Below are positions 9,534-18,124 of a stretch of 64,000 bases of DNA, piece by piece. Position numbers and translations under genes: made by a program. How positions within the stretch are numbered: position 1 is the stretch's first letter; every line of letters begins with the position of its first letter. Source of the DNA: Paracoccus sp. JM45 (lineage in GTDB: Bacteria > Pseudomonadota > Alphaproteobacteria > Rhodobacterales > Rhodobacteraceae). The notes under the pieces are model-generated. The model saw only the letters and a program-made list of their open reading frames with translations, ran no database searches and was not told the DNA's origin. The stretch spans positions 98,255 through 162,254 of the forward strand of contig NZ_QQVY01000005.1 of assembly GCF_003590715.1 (NCBI RefSeq), given 5' to 3'.

Positions 9534-10068
9534 AATCTCTCCTCTGATGATGCTGCCTCCGGCGATTTTTGTGGCTTTGGCTGCGACGTTCCTGTGGGGG
9601 ATGGGGCGCGATGATCCGGGGGGTATGCCCTCGACCATGGTGGGCCGGCAGGCACCGGAAATTCCGCAGACGACCTTGCCCGGCAAGGTGCAGCTGACCG
9701 ATGCCATGCTGCGCGAACCGGGGGTAAAACTGGTGAATTTCTGGGCCAGCTGGTGCCCGCCATGCCGCGCTGAACATCCGACCCTGACCGATCTGTCGGC
9801 GCAATTGCCGGTTTATGGCATCGATCTGAAAGACCCCGAAAGCAACGCCCTGTCCTTTCTGACGCAGGATGGTGATCCTTTCGCGGCGATCTCTACCGAT
9901 CCACGCGGGCGCACGGCCATTGACTGGGGTGTCACCGCACCGCCCGAAACCTTTATCATCGACGGCGAGGGCAATGTCCTTTACCGCCACGCCGGCCCCC
10001 TGATCCGCGAAGATTATACCAACCGCTTTTTGCCCGAACTGGAAAAGGCATTGGCCGCACAGGATTAA
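9526..10068 (+). CDS. ccmG: Thiol:disulfide interchange protein CcmG/DsbE
   Basis: Membrane-anchored periplasmic thioredoxin that reduces apocytochrome c before heme ligation (180 aa). An N-terminal helix (about residues 7-24) is followed by the active site NFWASWCPPCRAEHP. The conserved Pro loop is in VTAPPETFIIDG. The frame is open upstream, but the ATG at 9526 gives a short N-terminus directly before the signal anchor, and it overlaps ccmD by 8 bp. It is the last gene of the ccm run; ccdA at 20592 probably supplies its electrons. Confidence 0.95.
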   Translation: MPKISPLMMLPPAIFVALAATFLWGMGRDDPGGMPSTMVGRQAPEIPQTTLPGKVQLTDAMLREPGVKLVNFWASWCPPCRAEHPTLTDLSAQLPVYGIDLKDPESNALSFLTQDGDPFAAISTDPRGRTAIDWGVTAPPETFIIDGEGNVLYRHAGPLIREDYTNRFLPELEKALAAQD

Positions 10069-10139
10069 GGTGCAGCCTTGCGCGTTATGGTTGTTTTGAC
10101 CAAAGTGCCGTCACGTAAATACCGTGAGGGAGAATGGCA

Positions 10140-11945
10140 ATGACGCGAACTGGTCTGGCTTTGGCACTGCTGCTTGGCAGCGCCTCAATGGCGGGGGCCC
10201 AGCAGGCCACCGACGCCGTCGCCCCCGAGGCAGCATCCGCGGCAGAAATCGCCACCGACGGCTTTGGTGATCTGGACCAGCCCGCCCGTGACGGTCTGAC
10301 TGCCAAAGCCGAAGGTCGTCCGGTGACATCCGAAAACTGGATGGTTACCGCCGCACATCCGCTGGCCGTTCAGGCCGGTGCGCGTGTGTTGGAGGCAGGC
10401 GGCACTGCGGCTGATGCGATGGTGGCTGTCCAGACCGTGCTGGGTCTGGTCGAACCGCAAAGTTCTGGCCTTGGCGGCGGATCGTTTCTGATCTGGTATG
10501 ATGCCAAATCCGGTAAAACCACCACACTGGACGCGCGTGAAACCGCACCCATGGATATAAAACCGACGCTGTTTCAGGACGATCAGGGGCAGCCATTGGA
10601 ATTCATGCAGGCTGTCGTCGGTGGCCGTTCGGTCGGCACCCCCGGCACGCCGCGCCTGTTGGAAATGGCACATCGCAAATGGGGCAAATCCAATTGGGCG
10701 ACCCTGTTTGACGATGCGATCAAACTGGCCGATGACGGGTTCACAGTTTCGCCCCGTTTGGCAGGTTTGGTGGCCGAAGAAGGCGATGCCTTGAAGCGCT
10801 ATCCCGCGACCGAAAATTACTTTTTCCCCGAAGGTCAGGCCGTGACCGAAGGAAGCACGCTGAAAAACCCCGCCTATGCCGATACCCTGCGCGCCATTGC
10901 GGCGGGGGGTGCGGATGCCTTTTATAAGGGGCCGATCGCAGAACAGGTGACTGCTGCGGTGCGCGGCGCCACTGACAACCCCGGCTATCTGTCGGCCAGC
11001 GATCTTGCCGCTTATCAGGTTATCGAACGTCCTGCGGTCTGTGTCGAATACCGCGAACATGACGTTTGCGGCATGGGGCCGCCATCATCCGGCGCTCTGA
11101 CGGTCGGTCAGATTCTGGGCATGCTGAACAATTATGACCTGTCGGAAACCGGTCCGGACAGCCCCGAAAGCTGGCGTCTGATCGGCGATGCCTCGCGTCT
11201 GGCATTCGCGGATCGTGGCCGTTTCATGGCCGACAGTGATTTCGTTCCGATGCCGACCGAGGGTCTGATCGATCCCGCCTATCTGGCCGAACGCGCCAAG
11301 CTGCTGGCGGGTGACGACAGCCTGCCCGAAGTGACCGCAGGCAACCCCGGTTGGACCCACGCTAGCCTCTGGGGCGATGATGTCGCGATCGAGCTTCCAT
11401 CGACCACGCATATCTCGATCGTGGATGCCGAAGGCAACGCCTTGTCGATGACCACCACCATTGAAAACGGCTTCGGGTCGCGCCTGATGGCCGGTGGTTT
11501 CCTGCTGAACAACGAACTGACCGATTTCAGTTTCGCAACGCATGATGACGCGGGCTATCCCATCGCCAATGCCATCGCACCGGGCAAGCGTCCGCGGTCG
11601 TCCATGGCGCCGACGATTGTTCTGAAAGACGATGCGCCGGTCATGGTAATCGGGTCACCCGGTGGCAGCCGGATCATCGGCTATGTCGCCAAGGCGATCA
11701 TTGCGCATCTGGATTGGGGCATGGACATCCAGTCGGCGGTGGCCAGTCCGAATATTCTGAACCGTTTTGGCAAGATGGATGTCGAACCGGGTCTGCCTGC
11801 CGCGCTGACCGAAGGTCTGACCGCGATGGGGTTCGAGCTGAACGAGGGTGAACAGACCTCCGGCCTGCAAGGTGTCGTAATTACGCCCGAGGGGTTGATC
11901 GGTGGCGTCGATCCGCGCCGTGAAGGCGTCGCCATCGGCGGCTGA
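10140..11945 (+). CDS. ggt: Gamma-glutamyltransferase, periplasmic
   Basis: Autoprocessed N-terminal nucleophile hydrolase that cleaves glutathione and other gamma-glutamyl compounds in the periplasm (601 aa). A signal peptide covers about residues 1-21, ending near AGAQQ. The nucleophile threonine that starts the small subunit is in LPSTTHISIVD. The glycine-rich substrate loop IGSPGGSRII is also present. I prefer the ATG at 10140, six bases after GAGGGAGA; the ATG at 10134 directly abuts this site. A symmetric terminator separates it from convergent acnA. Confidence 0.94.
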   Translation: MTRTGLALALLLGSASMAGAQQATDAVAPEAASAAEIATDGFGDLDQPARDGLTAKAEGRPVTSENWMVTAAHPLAVQAGARVLEAGGTAADAMVAVQTVLGLVEPQSSGLGGGSFLIWYDAKSGKTTTLDARETAPMDIKPTLFQDDQGQPLEFMQAVVGGRSVGTPGTPRLLEMAHRKWGKSNWATLFDDAIKLADDGFTVSPRLAGLVAEEGDALKRYPATENYFFPEGQAVTEGSTLKNPAYADTLRAIAAGGADAFYKGPIAEQVTAAVRGATDNPGYLSASDLAAYQVIERPAVCVEYREHDVCGMGPPSSGALTVGQILGMLNNYDLSETGPDSPESWRLIGDASRLAFADRGRFMADSDFVPMPTEGLIDPAYLAERAKLLAGDDSLPEVTAGNPGWTHASLWGDDVAIELPSTTHISIVDAEGNALSMTTTIENGFGSRLMAGGFLLNNELTDFSFATHDDAGYPIANAIAPGKRPRSSMAPTIVLKDDAPVMVIGSPGGSRIIGYVAKAIIAHLDWGMDIQSAVASPNILNRFGKMDVEPGLPAALTEGLTAMGFELNEGEQTSGLQGVVITPEGLIGGVDPRREGVAIGG

Positions 11946-11967
11946 CGCCCACCGGACCGCGCAATAA

Positions 11968-11997
11968 AAAAGCCCCCGACCATCGTCGGGGGCTTTT
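11968..11997. terminator. Bidirectional terminator between ggt and acnA
   Basis: A perfect 10-bp stem (11971-11980 with 11985-11994) closes a CATC loop. It has an A-run on the left and a T-run on the right, so it can end transcripts from both convergent genes. Confidence 0.93.
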
Positions 11998-12017
11998 CAG
12001 TTCAATGCATGCTCTGA

Positions 12018-14792
12018 TCAGGAGGCAGCAAGGTTGCGCAGCACATAGTGCAACACGCCGCCGTTTTTCAGATAGTCGATTTCGACTTCCGTATCGACGC
12101 GTGCCTTCAGCTGGATCGTCTTTTCGGTGCCGTCTTTATAGGTGATGGTGCAAGGCACCAGCGACAGCGGCTTGAATTCGCCCGACAGACCGTCGATCGA
12201 GATGACTTCGTCGCCGGTCAGATTCAGCGATTTGCGCGATGCGCCTTCGGTGAACTCGAACGGGATGACGCCCATACCGACAAGGTTCGAACGGTGGATA
12301 CGTTCAAAGCTTTCCGCGATGACGGCTTTGACGCCCAGCAGGTTGGTGCCTTTAGCGGCCCAGTCACGCGACGAACCCGCGCCATATTCGATGCCGCCGA
12401 CGACAACCAGGGGTGTGCCCTGATCGACATAGGACATCGCCGCGTCATAGATCGCAGCTTCATTGCCGTTGGCGTCCTTGGAATAGCCGCCTTCGACGCC
12501 GTCCAGCATCTCGTTCTTGATGCGGATGTTGGCGAAGGTACCGCGCATCATGATCTCGTGGTTGCCACGACGCGAGCCATAGCTGTTGAAGTCGCGGACC
12601 GGCACCTGACGGTCGGTCAGATACTGACCGGCAGGGGTGGTCGGTTTAAACGAACCGGCAGGGCTGATGTGGTCGGTCGTGATCATGTCGCCCAGCAGCG
12701 CAAGGACGCGCGCGCCTTTAACGTCGCTGATCGTGCCGGGTTCCTGGGACATGCCCTGGAAATACGGCGGGTTCTGGATATAGGTCGAATTCGCAGGCCA
12801 GTCATAGGTTTCACTGTCCGTGATCTCGACACCCTGCCAGCGTTCGTCGCCTTTGAAAACATCGGCGTATTTCGACTGGAACATTTCGCGGGTGACGACG
12901 CTGTCGACCATGTCCGACACCTCTTTCGAGGTCGGCCAGACGTCCTTCAGGAACACGTCCTGACCGTCTTTGCCCTTACCCAAAGGTTCGGTGGTCAAAT
13001 CGATGTTCATGTCGCCTGCCAGCGCGTAAGCGACGACCAGCGGGGGCGATGCCAGATAGTTGGCGCGAACATCAGGGCTGATGCGCCCTTCAAAGTTGCG
13101 GTTACCCGACAGGACCGACACAGCGACCAGATCGTTGTCGTTGACCGACTTCGAGATCTCGGGCTGCAGAGGACCCGAGTTGCCGATGCAGGTGGTGCAG
13201 CCATAACCGACCAGATCGAAGCCGATGGCGTCCAGATCGTCCTGAAGGCCGGCAGCTTCCAGATATTCGGACACAACCTGCGAACCGGGAGCCAATGAGG
13301 TTTTGACCCAAGGCTTGCGGTTCAGACCCAATTCGCGCGCCTTGCGGGCCACCAGACCGGCCGCCATCATCACGTAAGGGTTCGAGGTGTTGGTGCACGA
13401 CGTGATCGAGGCGATGACGATCGAACCGTCACGAAGGGTGTAATCCTCGCCCTCGACGCTGCCTGATTTCAGATGACCGTGGCTGTCGCCCGGAATGTCG
13501 CCGGGGGAAGGCTGGCCGCCTTCTTCTGCCCAGTCGCCTTTTTCTTCGGCAGGAACCGAAGGGGCGGCGCGCATGCCTTTGATGTAATCGCTGAATGCGG
13601 TCTTGGATTCGGTTAGTGCGACGTGATCCTGCGGGCGCTTGGGGCCCGAGATGGCCGGAACGACGGTGCTTTGATCCAGCGATAGGGTCGAGGAATAGAC
13701 CGGTGCGTAATCAGTCGTGCGCCAGAAACCGTTTTCCTTGGCGTAGGCTTCGACCAGCGCGATGCGGTCTTCTTCGCGACCGGTTTGACGCAGGTAACGC
13801 AGGGTTTCGTTGTCGATGGGGAAGAAGCCGCAGGTGGCACCGTATTCGGGGGCCATGTTGGCGATCGTTGCGCGATCGGCCAGCGGCATGTTGTCCAGAC
13901 CTTCGCCATAGAATTCGACGAACTTACCGACCACGCCGTGGGCGCGCAACATTTGCACGACCTTCAGCACAAGGTCGGTGGCGGTGACGCCTTCGGCCAG
14001 CGCGCCGGTGACTTCAAAGCCAACAACCTCGGGGATCAGCATCGAGATCGGCTGGCCCAGCATTGCGGCTTCGGCTTCGATCCCGCCGACACCCCAGCCC
14101 AGAACGGCAAGGCCGTTGACCATGGTGGTGTGGCTGTCGGTGCCGACCAGCGTGTCAGGATAGGCAACCTGATTGCCGTTCTGGTCCGTATCGGTCCAGA
14201 CGGTCTGCGACAGGTATTCCAGGTTTACCTGGTGGCAGATGCCGGTTCCGGGGGGGACCACGCGGAAGTTGTTAAAGGCTTTCTGACCCCATTTCAGGAA
14301 CGTATAACGCTCCATGTTGCGCTCGTACTCCAGCTCGACGTTGCGCTGGAAGGCGCGGGGGTTGCCGAATTCGTCGATCATGACGCTGTGGTCGATGACC
14401 AGATCAACGGGGTTCAGCGGGTTGATCTTCTGTGCGTCGCCGCCCAGTGCCTTGATGCCGTCGCGCATTGCGGCCAGATCGACCACGGCGGGAACGCCGG
14501 TGAAGTCCTGCATCAGAACGCGGGCAGGGCGGTATGCGATTTCGCGCGGGTTCTTGCCGCCCAAAGTCGCCCATTCGGCAAAAGCCTTGATGTCGTCAAC
14601 CGACACCGTATGGCCGCCATCTTCAAAGCGCAGCATGTTTTCCAGCACCACTTTCAGCGCGGCGGGAAGTTTCGAAAAATCACCAAGTCCTGCCTCGGTG
14701 GCGGCGTCGATCGAATAATAGTCGACCTTATTGTCGCCAACCGCAAGCGTGCGGCGCGTCTTGGCGGTATCTGTTCCGGTATTGATCGGCAT
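12018..14792 (-). CDS. acnA: Aconitate hydratase A
   Basis: Iron-sulfur TCA-cycle enzyme that isomerises citrate to isocitrate (924 aa). The [4Fe-4S] cysteines are in [10 protein letters not shown] and [14 protein letters not shown]. The swivel-domain active-site segment is present as [14 protein letters not shown]. The frame is open further, but the ATG at 14792 has AGGGAGG before it and gives the usual N-terminus. It is monocistronic, with a symmetric terminator after it. A palindrome overlapping a TACAAT -10 element about 95-110 bp upstream may be its operator. Confidence 0.97.
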   Translation of the reverse strand: MPINTGTDTAKTRRTLAVGDNKVDYYSIDAATEAGLGDFSKLPAALKVVLENMLRFEDGGHTVSVDDIKAFAEWATLGGKNPREIAYRPARVLMQDFTGVPAVVDLAAMRDGIKALGGDAQKINPLNPVDLVIDHSVMIDEFGNPRAFQRNVELEYERNMERYTFLKWGQKAFNNFRVVPPGTGICHQVNLEYLSQTVWTDTDQNGNQVAYPDTLVGTDSHTTMVNGLAVLGWGVGGIEAEAAMLGQPISMLIPEVVGFEVTGALAEGVTATDLVLKVVQMLRAHGVVGKFVEFYGEGLDNMPLADRATIANMAPEYGATCGFFPIDNETLRYLRQTGREEDRIALVEAYAKENGFWRTTDYAPVYSSTLSLDQSTVVPAISGPKRPQDHVALTESKTAFSDYIKGMRAAPSVPAEEKGDWAEEGGQPSPGDIPGDSHGHLKSGSVEGEDYTLRDGSIVIASITSCTNTSNPYVMMAAGLVARKARELGLNRKPWVKTSLAPGSQVVSEYLEAAGLQDDLDAIGFDLVGYGCTTCIGNSGPLQPEISKSVNDNDLVAVSVLSGNRNFEGRISPDVRANYLASPPLVVAYALAGDMNIDLTTEPLGKGKDGQDVFLKDVWPTSKEVSDMVDSVVTREMFQSKYADVFKGDERWQGVEITDSETYDWPANSTYIQNPPYFQGMSQEPGTISDVKGARVLALLGDMITTDHISPAGSFKPTTPAGQYLTDRQVPVRDFNSYGSRRGNHEIMMRGTFANIRIKNEMLDGVEGGYSKDANGNEAAIYDAAMSYVDQGTPLVVVGGIEYGAGSSRDWAAKGTNLLGVKAVIAESFERIHRSNLVGMGVIPFEFTEGASRKSLNLTGDEVISIDGLSGEFKPLSLVPCTITYKDGTEKTIQLKARVDTEVEIDYLKNGGVLHYVLRNLAAS

Positions 14793-14885
14793 CAAAGCCT
14801 CCCTGTCTGGAAGTATGGATGGGTCTGGCGTGCGTGCACAGCTTTGCCCCATCACGGGGTGTATCGCAAGTCTGCGTCACAAATT

Positions 14886-14901
14886 GTATGCCGTCGCATA
14901 C
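14886..14901. promoter_or_regulatory. Inverted repeat in the acnA promoter region
   Basis: GTATGC and GCATAC form a perfect inverted repeat around CGTC, and one more imperfect 3-bp step extends it. On the minus strand it overlaps TACAAT (14883-14888), a good -10 candidate for acnA. The shape fits a dimeric repressor such as a GntR-family protein, but the regulator is unknown. Confidence 0.45.
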
Positions 14902-15028
14902 CATGCATGGGGTTGTTGCTCAAGAGGCACGGTTTCGAAAGGTCACGGTCACTGACGAAGCCTTGATTTGGCCTTGGTCGGGGATGGTCGCTATCACTGT
15001 GGACAAGATGACAATCGGGGATCGACAG

Positions 15029-15931
15029 ATGGGTTCTGTGCCGCGCTTTTGCCGGACGGAGTGGCGCTTCGGCGTCTTTGGACTAACTATGGCCGCGCTG
15101 TCCACGACAGGGGCGGGCGCTTTTGCACAGCCGATCATTCTGGCCCCTGAAAATGCGGGCCGGATGATGCCTTCCGTCGCGGACGTGCTGGAAGGGGGCG
15201 GTTTCAGCAATTTCTCGGCCACCGACACAGCCCCGCCCACCGCCGATCTGCCTGATGCCACCCAGCCTGTCGTGGTCGAGATGTTCACCTCTCAGGGGTG
15301 TTCCTCCTGTCCCCCCGCAGATGCGATGCTGGCGATGCTGGGCAACCAGCGGGATGTCCTGCCGCTGTCCTATCATGTCGATTACTGGGACTATCTTGGT
15401 TGGGCCGACAGTTTCGCCAAGCCCGAATTCACCGACCGCCAAGAGGCATATGCACGCGCGGTTGGCGAACGCTCGGTCTATACCCCCCAGATCATTGTGG
15501 GTGGTACGGATACGGCATTGTCGCCGGGCCCGACCGAATTGATGGGGCTGGTCGATGGTCGCCGCTTTGCGCCGACCACCGTCAGCGTCACCCGCGACAA
15601 GACCCCCGAAGGCGAGATGATCGAACTGTCCCCCTTGTCCGAACTGGGCAACCGGATCGACGTCGTTCTGGTCAGCTATGCGCCCGAACGCAGGATCAAT
15701 GTAACGGCAGGGGAAAATCGTGGCCGGACGATTGTCTATACCAATGTTGTCGTGTCAACGCAGCATCTGACCGAATGGGACGGCAACACGGCGCTGCGAC
15801 TGAACGTGCGGCCCGAATATTTCAGGGATGGCCGTTTCGATGCTGACACACGGCATGTGCTGCTGGTCCAGCAGATGTTGGGCAAGCGCGGATTGCCGGG
15901 TGCAATCCTGACGGCCATCCGGCTGGACTAG
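15029..15931 (+). CDS. DUF1223 thioredoxin-like secreted protein
   Basis: A 300-residue protein with a signal peptide ending near GAFAQ and a DUF1223 domain of thioredoxin-like fold. It shows VVVEMFTSQGCSSCPPAD, a CxxC pair in the position of a thioredoxin active site, then SYHVDYWDYLGW and YTPQIIVGG. The function is not established; a redox role in the periplasm is an inference from the CSSC motif. I placed the start at 15029, eight bases after GGGG. An ATG at 15008 is an alternative. It diverges from acnA. Confidence 0.88.
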   Translation: MGSVPRFCRTEWRFGVFGLTMAALSTTGAGAFAQPIILAPENAGRMMPSVADVLEGGGFSNFSATDTAPPTADLPDATQPVVVEMFTSQGCSSCPPADAMLAMLGNQRDVLPLSYHVDYWDYLGWADSFAKPEFTDRQEAYARAVGERSVYTPQIIVGGTDTALSPGPTELMGLVDGRRFAPTTVSVTRDKTPEGEMIELSPLSELGNRIDVVLVSYAPERRINVTAGENRGRTIVYTNVVVSTQHLTEWDGNTALRLNVRPEYFRDGRFDADTRHVLLVQQMLGKRGLPGAILTAIRLD

Positions 15932-16024
15932 GGCCTTGCGGTGGCGTTCTTGTCGGGCGACAAGATCGGCGCAAATCGGATGATGCCGTCCTGACGGATG
16001 GCCAGAAACAGGCGGATAGGCCGG

Positions 16025-16621
16025 ATGAAAACGAATAAACCCTGGATCAAGCCCGCATTGGAATTCGGGCCGCTGATCATCTTCTTCGGCGTCTTCATGC
16101 TGTATCGTGAACGCGATGTCGTGCTGTGGGGCGAAACCTACAGCGGCTTTATCCTTGCAACGCTGGTCTTTATTCCTGCCCAGTTCATCAGCACGCTGAT
16201 CCAGTGGCGCATGACCGGCAAGCTGGCCCCCATGCAGGTGGCCACGCTGGTGCTGGTCGTGGTATTCGGTGGCATGTCGGTCTGGCTGAACGATCCCAGC
16301 TTCTTCAAGTTCAAGCCCACATTGATCTATCTGCTGTTCGCGATCATCCTTGGCACCGGCCTGCTGCTGCGCCGCAACTGGCTGGGATCGGTCCTGTCCG
16401 AGGCTTTGCCGATGGACGAGGAGGGCTGGCGCAAACTGACCCTGCGTATGGCGATTTTCTTTGTCTGCCTTGCCGTTGCCAATGAAATCGTCTGGCGGAA
16501 CATGTCGGAAACGACCTGGGTCTATTTCAAGACCTTCGGCCTTCCGTTCCTGCTGTTTGCGTTCCTGTTGGGGAATGCGGGGCTGTATCGCGCACATGCG
16601 CTGCCCGAAAAGAAAGACTAG
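16025..16621 (+). CDS. yciB: Inner membrane-spanning protein YciB (septation protein A family)
   Basis: Polytopic inner-membrane protein (198 aa, five predicted helices) of the YciB/IspZ family, linked to septation and envelope integrity. The opening KPALEFGPLIIFF and the NDPSFFKFKPTLIYLLFA segment are the family signatures. WVYFKTFGLPFLLFAF lies near the end. The longer frame from 15998 lacks a ribosome site, so I use the ATG at 16025. Its TAG is fused in CTAG with the stop of the convergent hydrolase. Confidence 0.93.
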   Translation: MKTNKPWIKPALEFGPLIIFFGVFMLYRERDVVLWGETYSGFILATLVFIPAQFISTLIQWRMTGKLAPMQVATLVLVVVFGGMSVWLNDPSFFKFKPTLIYLLFAIILGTGLLLRRNWLGSVLSEALPMDEEGWRKLTLRMAIFFVCLAVANEIVWRNMSETTWVYFKTFGLPFLLFAFLLGNAGLYRAHALPEKKD

Positions 16622-17502
16622 GCCCGCATCGCGCCCAATGTCGCTGGTCGTGCCAGCAAGCGCGACCAGCGCGCATCGTGCCTGGCGGGCAAGTGGTGGC
16701 GCAACAATCCCAGCGGCAGCGCCCATGGATGGCAAAGCGCCGCCCGATAGAAATCAAACAAGCCGCCTCGCAGATAGGGCGTCCAATGCGACAGGCGGCG
16801 CGCCCCGCGTTCGGTCGGAAAACCCAGATCCGCCAGCGCATCCAGCGTTGCGGCATCGTCAATCTGCAGATCGACCCAATTCGCCCGACGGGTTTCAAGC
16901 CCCAGCCCCAAGGCGCGCCTGCGTCCGCGGGCAAGCAAACGCTCTAGCGCGAAATCGAACAGGTCGTTTTCACGGGCGGTGACATTGATCACCTCGGCCC
17001 GTTGACCGGCGGGGGACATCAGGGCGGTTTCCGCCGTGTCGCGGAATTCCGCAGCGTTCAGCAGGATGACCCGCTCCACGCTGCCCTCGTCAGTCTTTTG
17101 CACCGCTTGCAGCGCGACCCGCCCGCCAAGCGAATGGCCGATCAATCCGACCGGACGACCGGCTTGCTGCGCCAGTTCCGACAAGGCCGCGGCCAGAACC
17201 TGTCCTGACGGTTCTGCGCGACCATAGGCGGCGCGCAAGGTGCCGCGTGCTTCCCAGCCGAAGGCAATGGCAAGACCTTCGTGGTTTTCAGCCCCGAAGC
17301 CCAATGCGACGGGCCATGAAGTCGTATGGGGAACTGGCAGGGGCGACAGGATATGGCGATGGGGATCATGGGCGGGAATGCTGGGGGAATAGCGATAGCC
17401 ATGCATCATGACCAGAATTGGCGCACCTTTGGGCAATCTTCTGGCAGCATGGATCAACGATTGCGTGATCCCCTGTTCGGCATTCATCTGCACCACTGGC
17501 AT
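16618..17502 (-). CDS. Alpha/beta hydrolase
   Basis: A 294-residue cytoplasmic alpha/beta-hydrolase. The oxyanion region is ILVMMHGYRYSP and the nucleophile elbow is GLIGHSLGGR, so the catalytic serine is present. A SHWTPYLRGG segment near the C-terminus may hold the histidine. The substrate cannot be named. It is a single gene converging on yciB with a four-base stop overlap; the start at 17502 is 622 bp from the divergent rne start. Confidence 0.82.
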   Translation of the reverse strand: MPVVQMNAEQGITQSLIHAARRLPKGAPILVMMHGYRYSPSIPAHDPHRHILSPLPVPHTTSWPVALGFGAENHEGLAIAFGWEARGTLRAAYGRAEPSGQVLAAALSELAQQAGRPVGLIGHSLGGRVALQAVQKTDEGSVERVILLNAAEFRDTAETALMSPAGQRAEVINVTARENDLFDFALERLLARGRRRALGLGLETRRANWVDLQIDDAATLDALADLGFPTERGARRLSHWTPYLRGGLFDFYRAALCHPWALPLGLLRHHLPARHDARWSRLLARPATLGAMRA

Positions 17503-17725
17503 CGTGAACCTCCGCTGCGGCCCTTTTCGCAGCCTTTGCTAGGTCAAGCGTGCGACAGCCCCGTGAAGTTGGCATCAAAGATACATGACGGTAGGGGTGC
17601 ATCTTTGGTATGAAATCTGCGCCATAACGGGGGGCCCCGAACGCAGAATACCAGAGTTTGTCGCCTGATTGGTCGATTATTGCGCGCGAATAGCCGCGGT
17701 TGGGGGTGCGGCAACGTTTTCTGCA

Positions 17726-17755
17726 TTGAATTTTCCCCTTGTGAACCTCTATGCT
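17726..17755 (+). promoter_or_regulatory. Candidate sigma-70 promoter of rne
   Basis: TTGAAT at 17726-17731 and TATGCT at 17750-17755 are separated by 18 bp. The match is moderate and the position is upstream of a structured leader. No start-site data exist in the sequence. Confidence 0.4.
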
Positions 17756-18023
17756 GTCCAAATGTGCAAGTGGCCTTTGAACAGGTCGCAAATGCACCGA
17801 CAGTTTCGCAGCGGGGCACCTCTGGATCCGATCAAGATGACGGAACAGCCATGTACCACGCGGAAAACCCGCCCTCCGGTCGCGCAACCGCGCACGGGGG
17901 TGATGAACACAGCGGCCCGGTCGGCCTTAAGGCACCGGGTCTTTCGTAAGGAACAGACGCGATGACGCGCGCTTTGGACGGCAGACTTCAGGACGGGCGG
18001 GCCATTGGCAGCGCCGGTTCGAA

Positions 18024-18040
18024 CGTCTTCACCGAAGACG
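18024..18040 (+). ncRNA. Hairpin in the rne leader
   Basis: CGTCTTC and GAAGACG form a perfect 7-bp stem with an ACC loop, 85 bp before the rne start codon. It may be a structural element bound or cleaved by RNase E. Confidence 0.4.
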
Positions 18041-18124
18041 CCCCCGCGTCCCCATCATACCGCAGCCGCATTCAGGGGATGCCACTGGCACCACCCGGCC
18101 CGCGCCTGCGCGAAAGACATATTA

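Larger units (their letters stand above)
17503..18124 (+). other. Long non-coding leader region upstream of rne
   Basis: These 622 bp lie between the divergent hydrolase and rne starts. I see no convincing conserved gene here. A promoter-like pair TTGAAT (17726-17731) and TATGCT (17750-17755), 18 bp apart, would start a transcript near 17762 and leave a leader of about 360 nt. Inside it are two hairpins: CCCGGT/ACCGGG at 17916-17939 and CGTCTTC/GAAGACG at 18024-18040. There is also a short frame from ATG 17962, after AAGGA, that overlaps the rne start. RNase E of E. coli regulates itself through a leader of similar length, so a comparable role is plausible. Confidence 0.5.

Noticed and set aside
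12048..13298. Long plus-strand frame opposite acnA, with a further one at 13785-14966
   Set aside because: Both are antisense shadows of aconitase with biased composition and no recognisable motif.
17669..17965. Possible small gene in the rne leader
   Set aside because: The frame has no clear ribosome site or recognisable composition and overlaps another frame at 17680-17949; a structured leader explains the region better.
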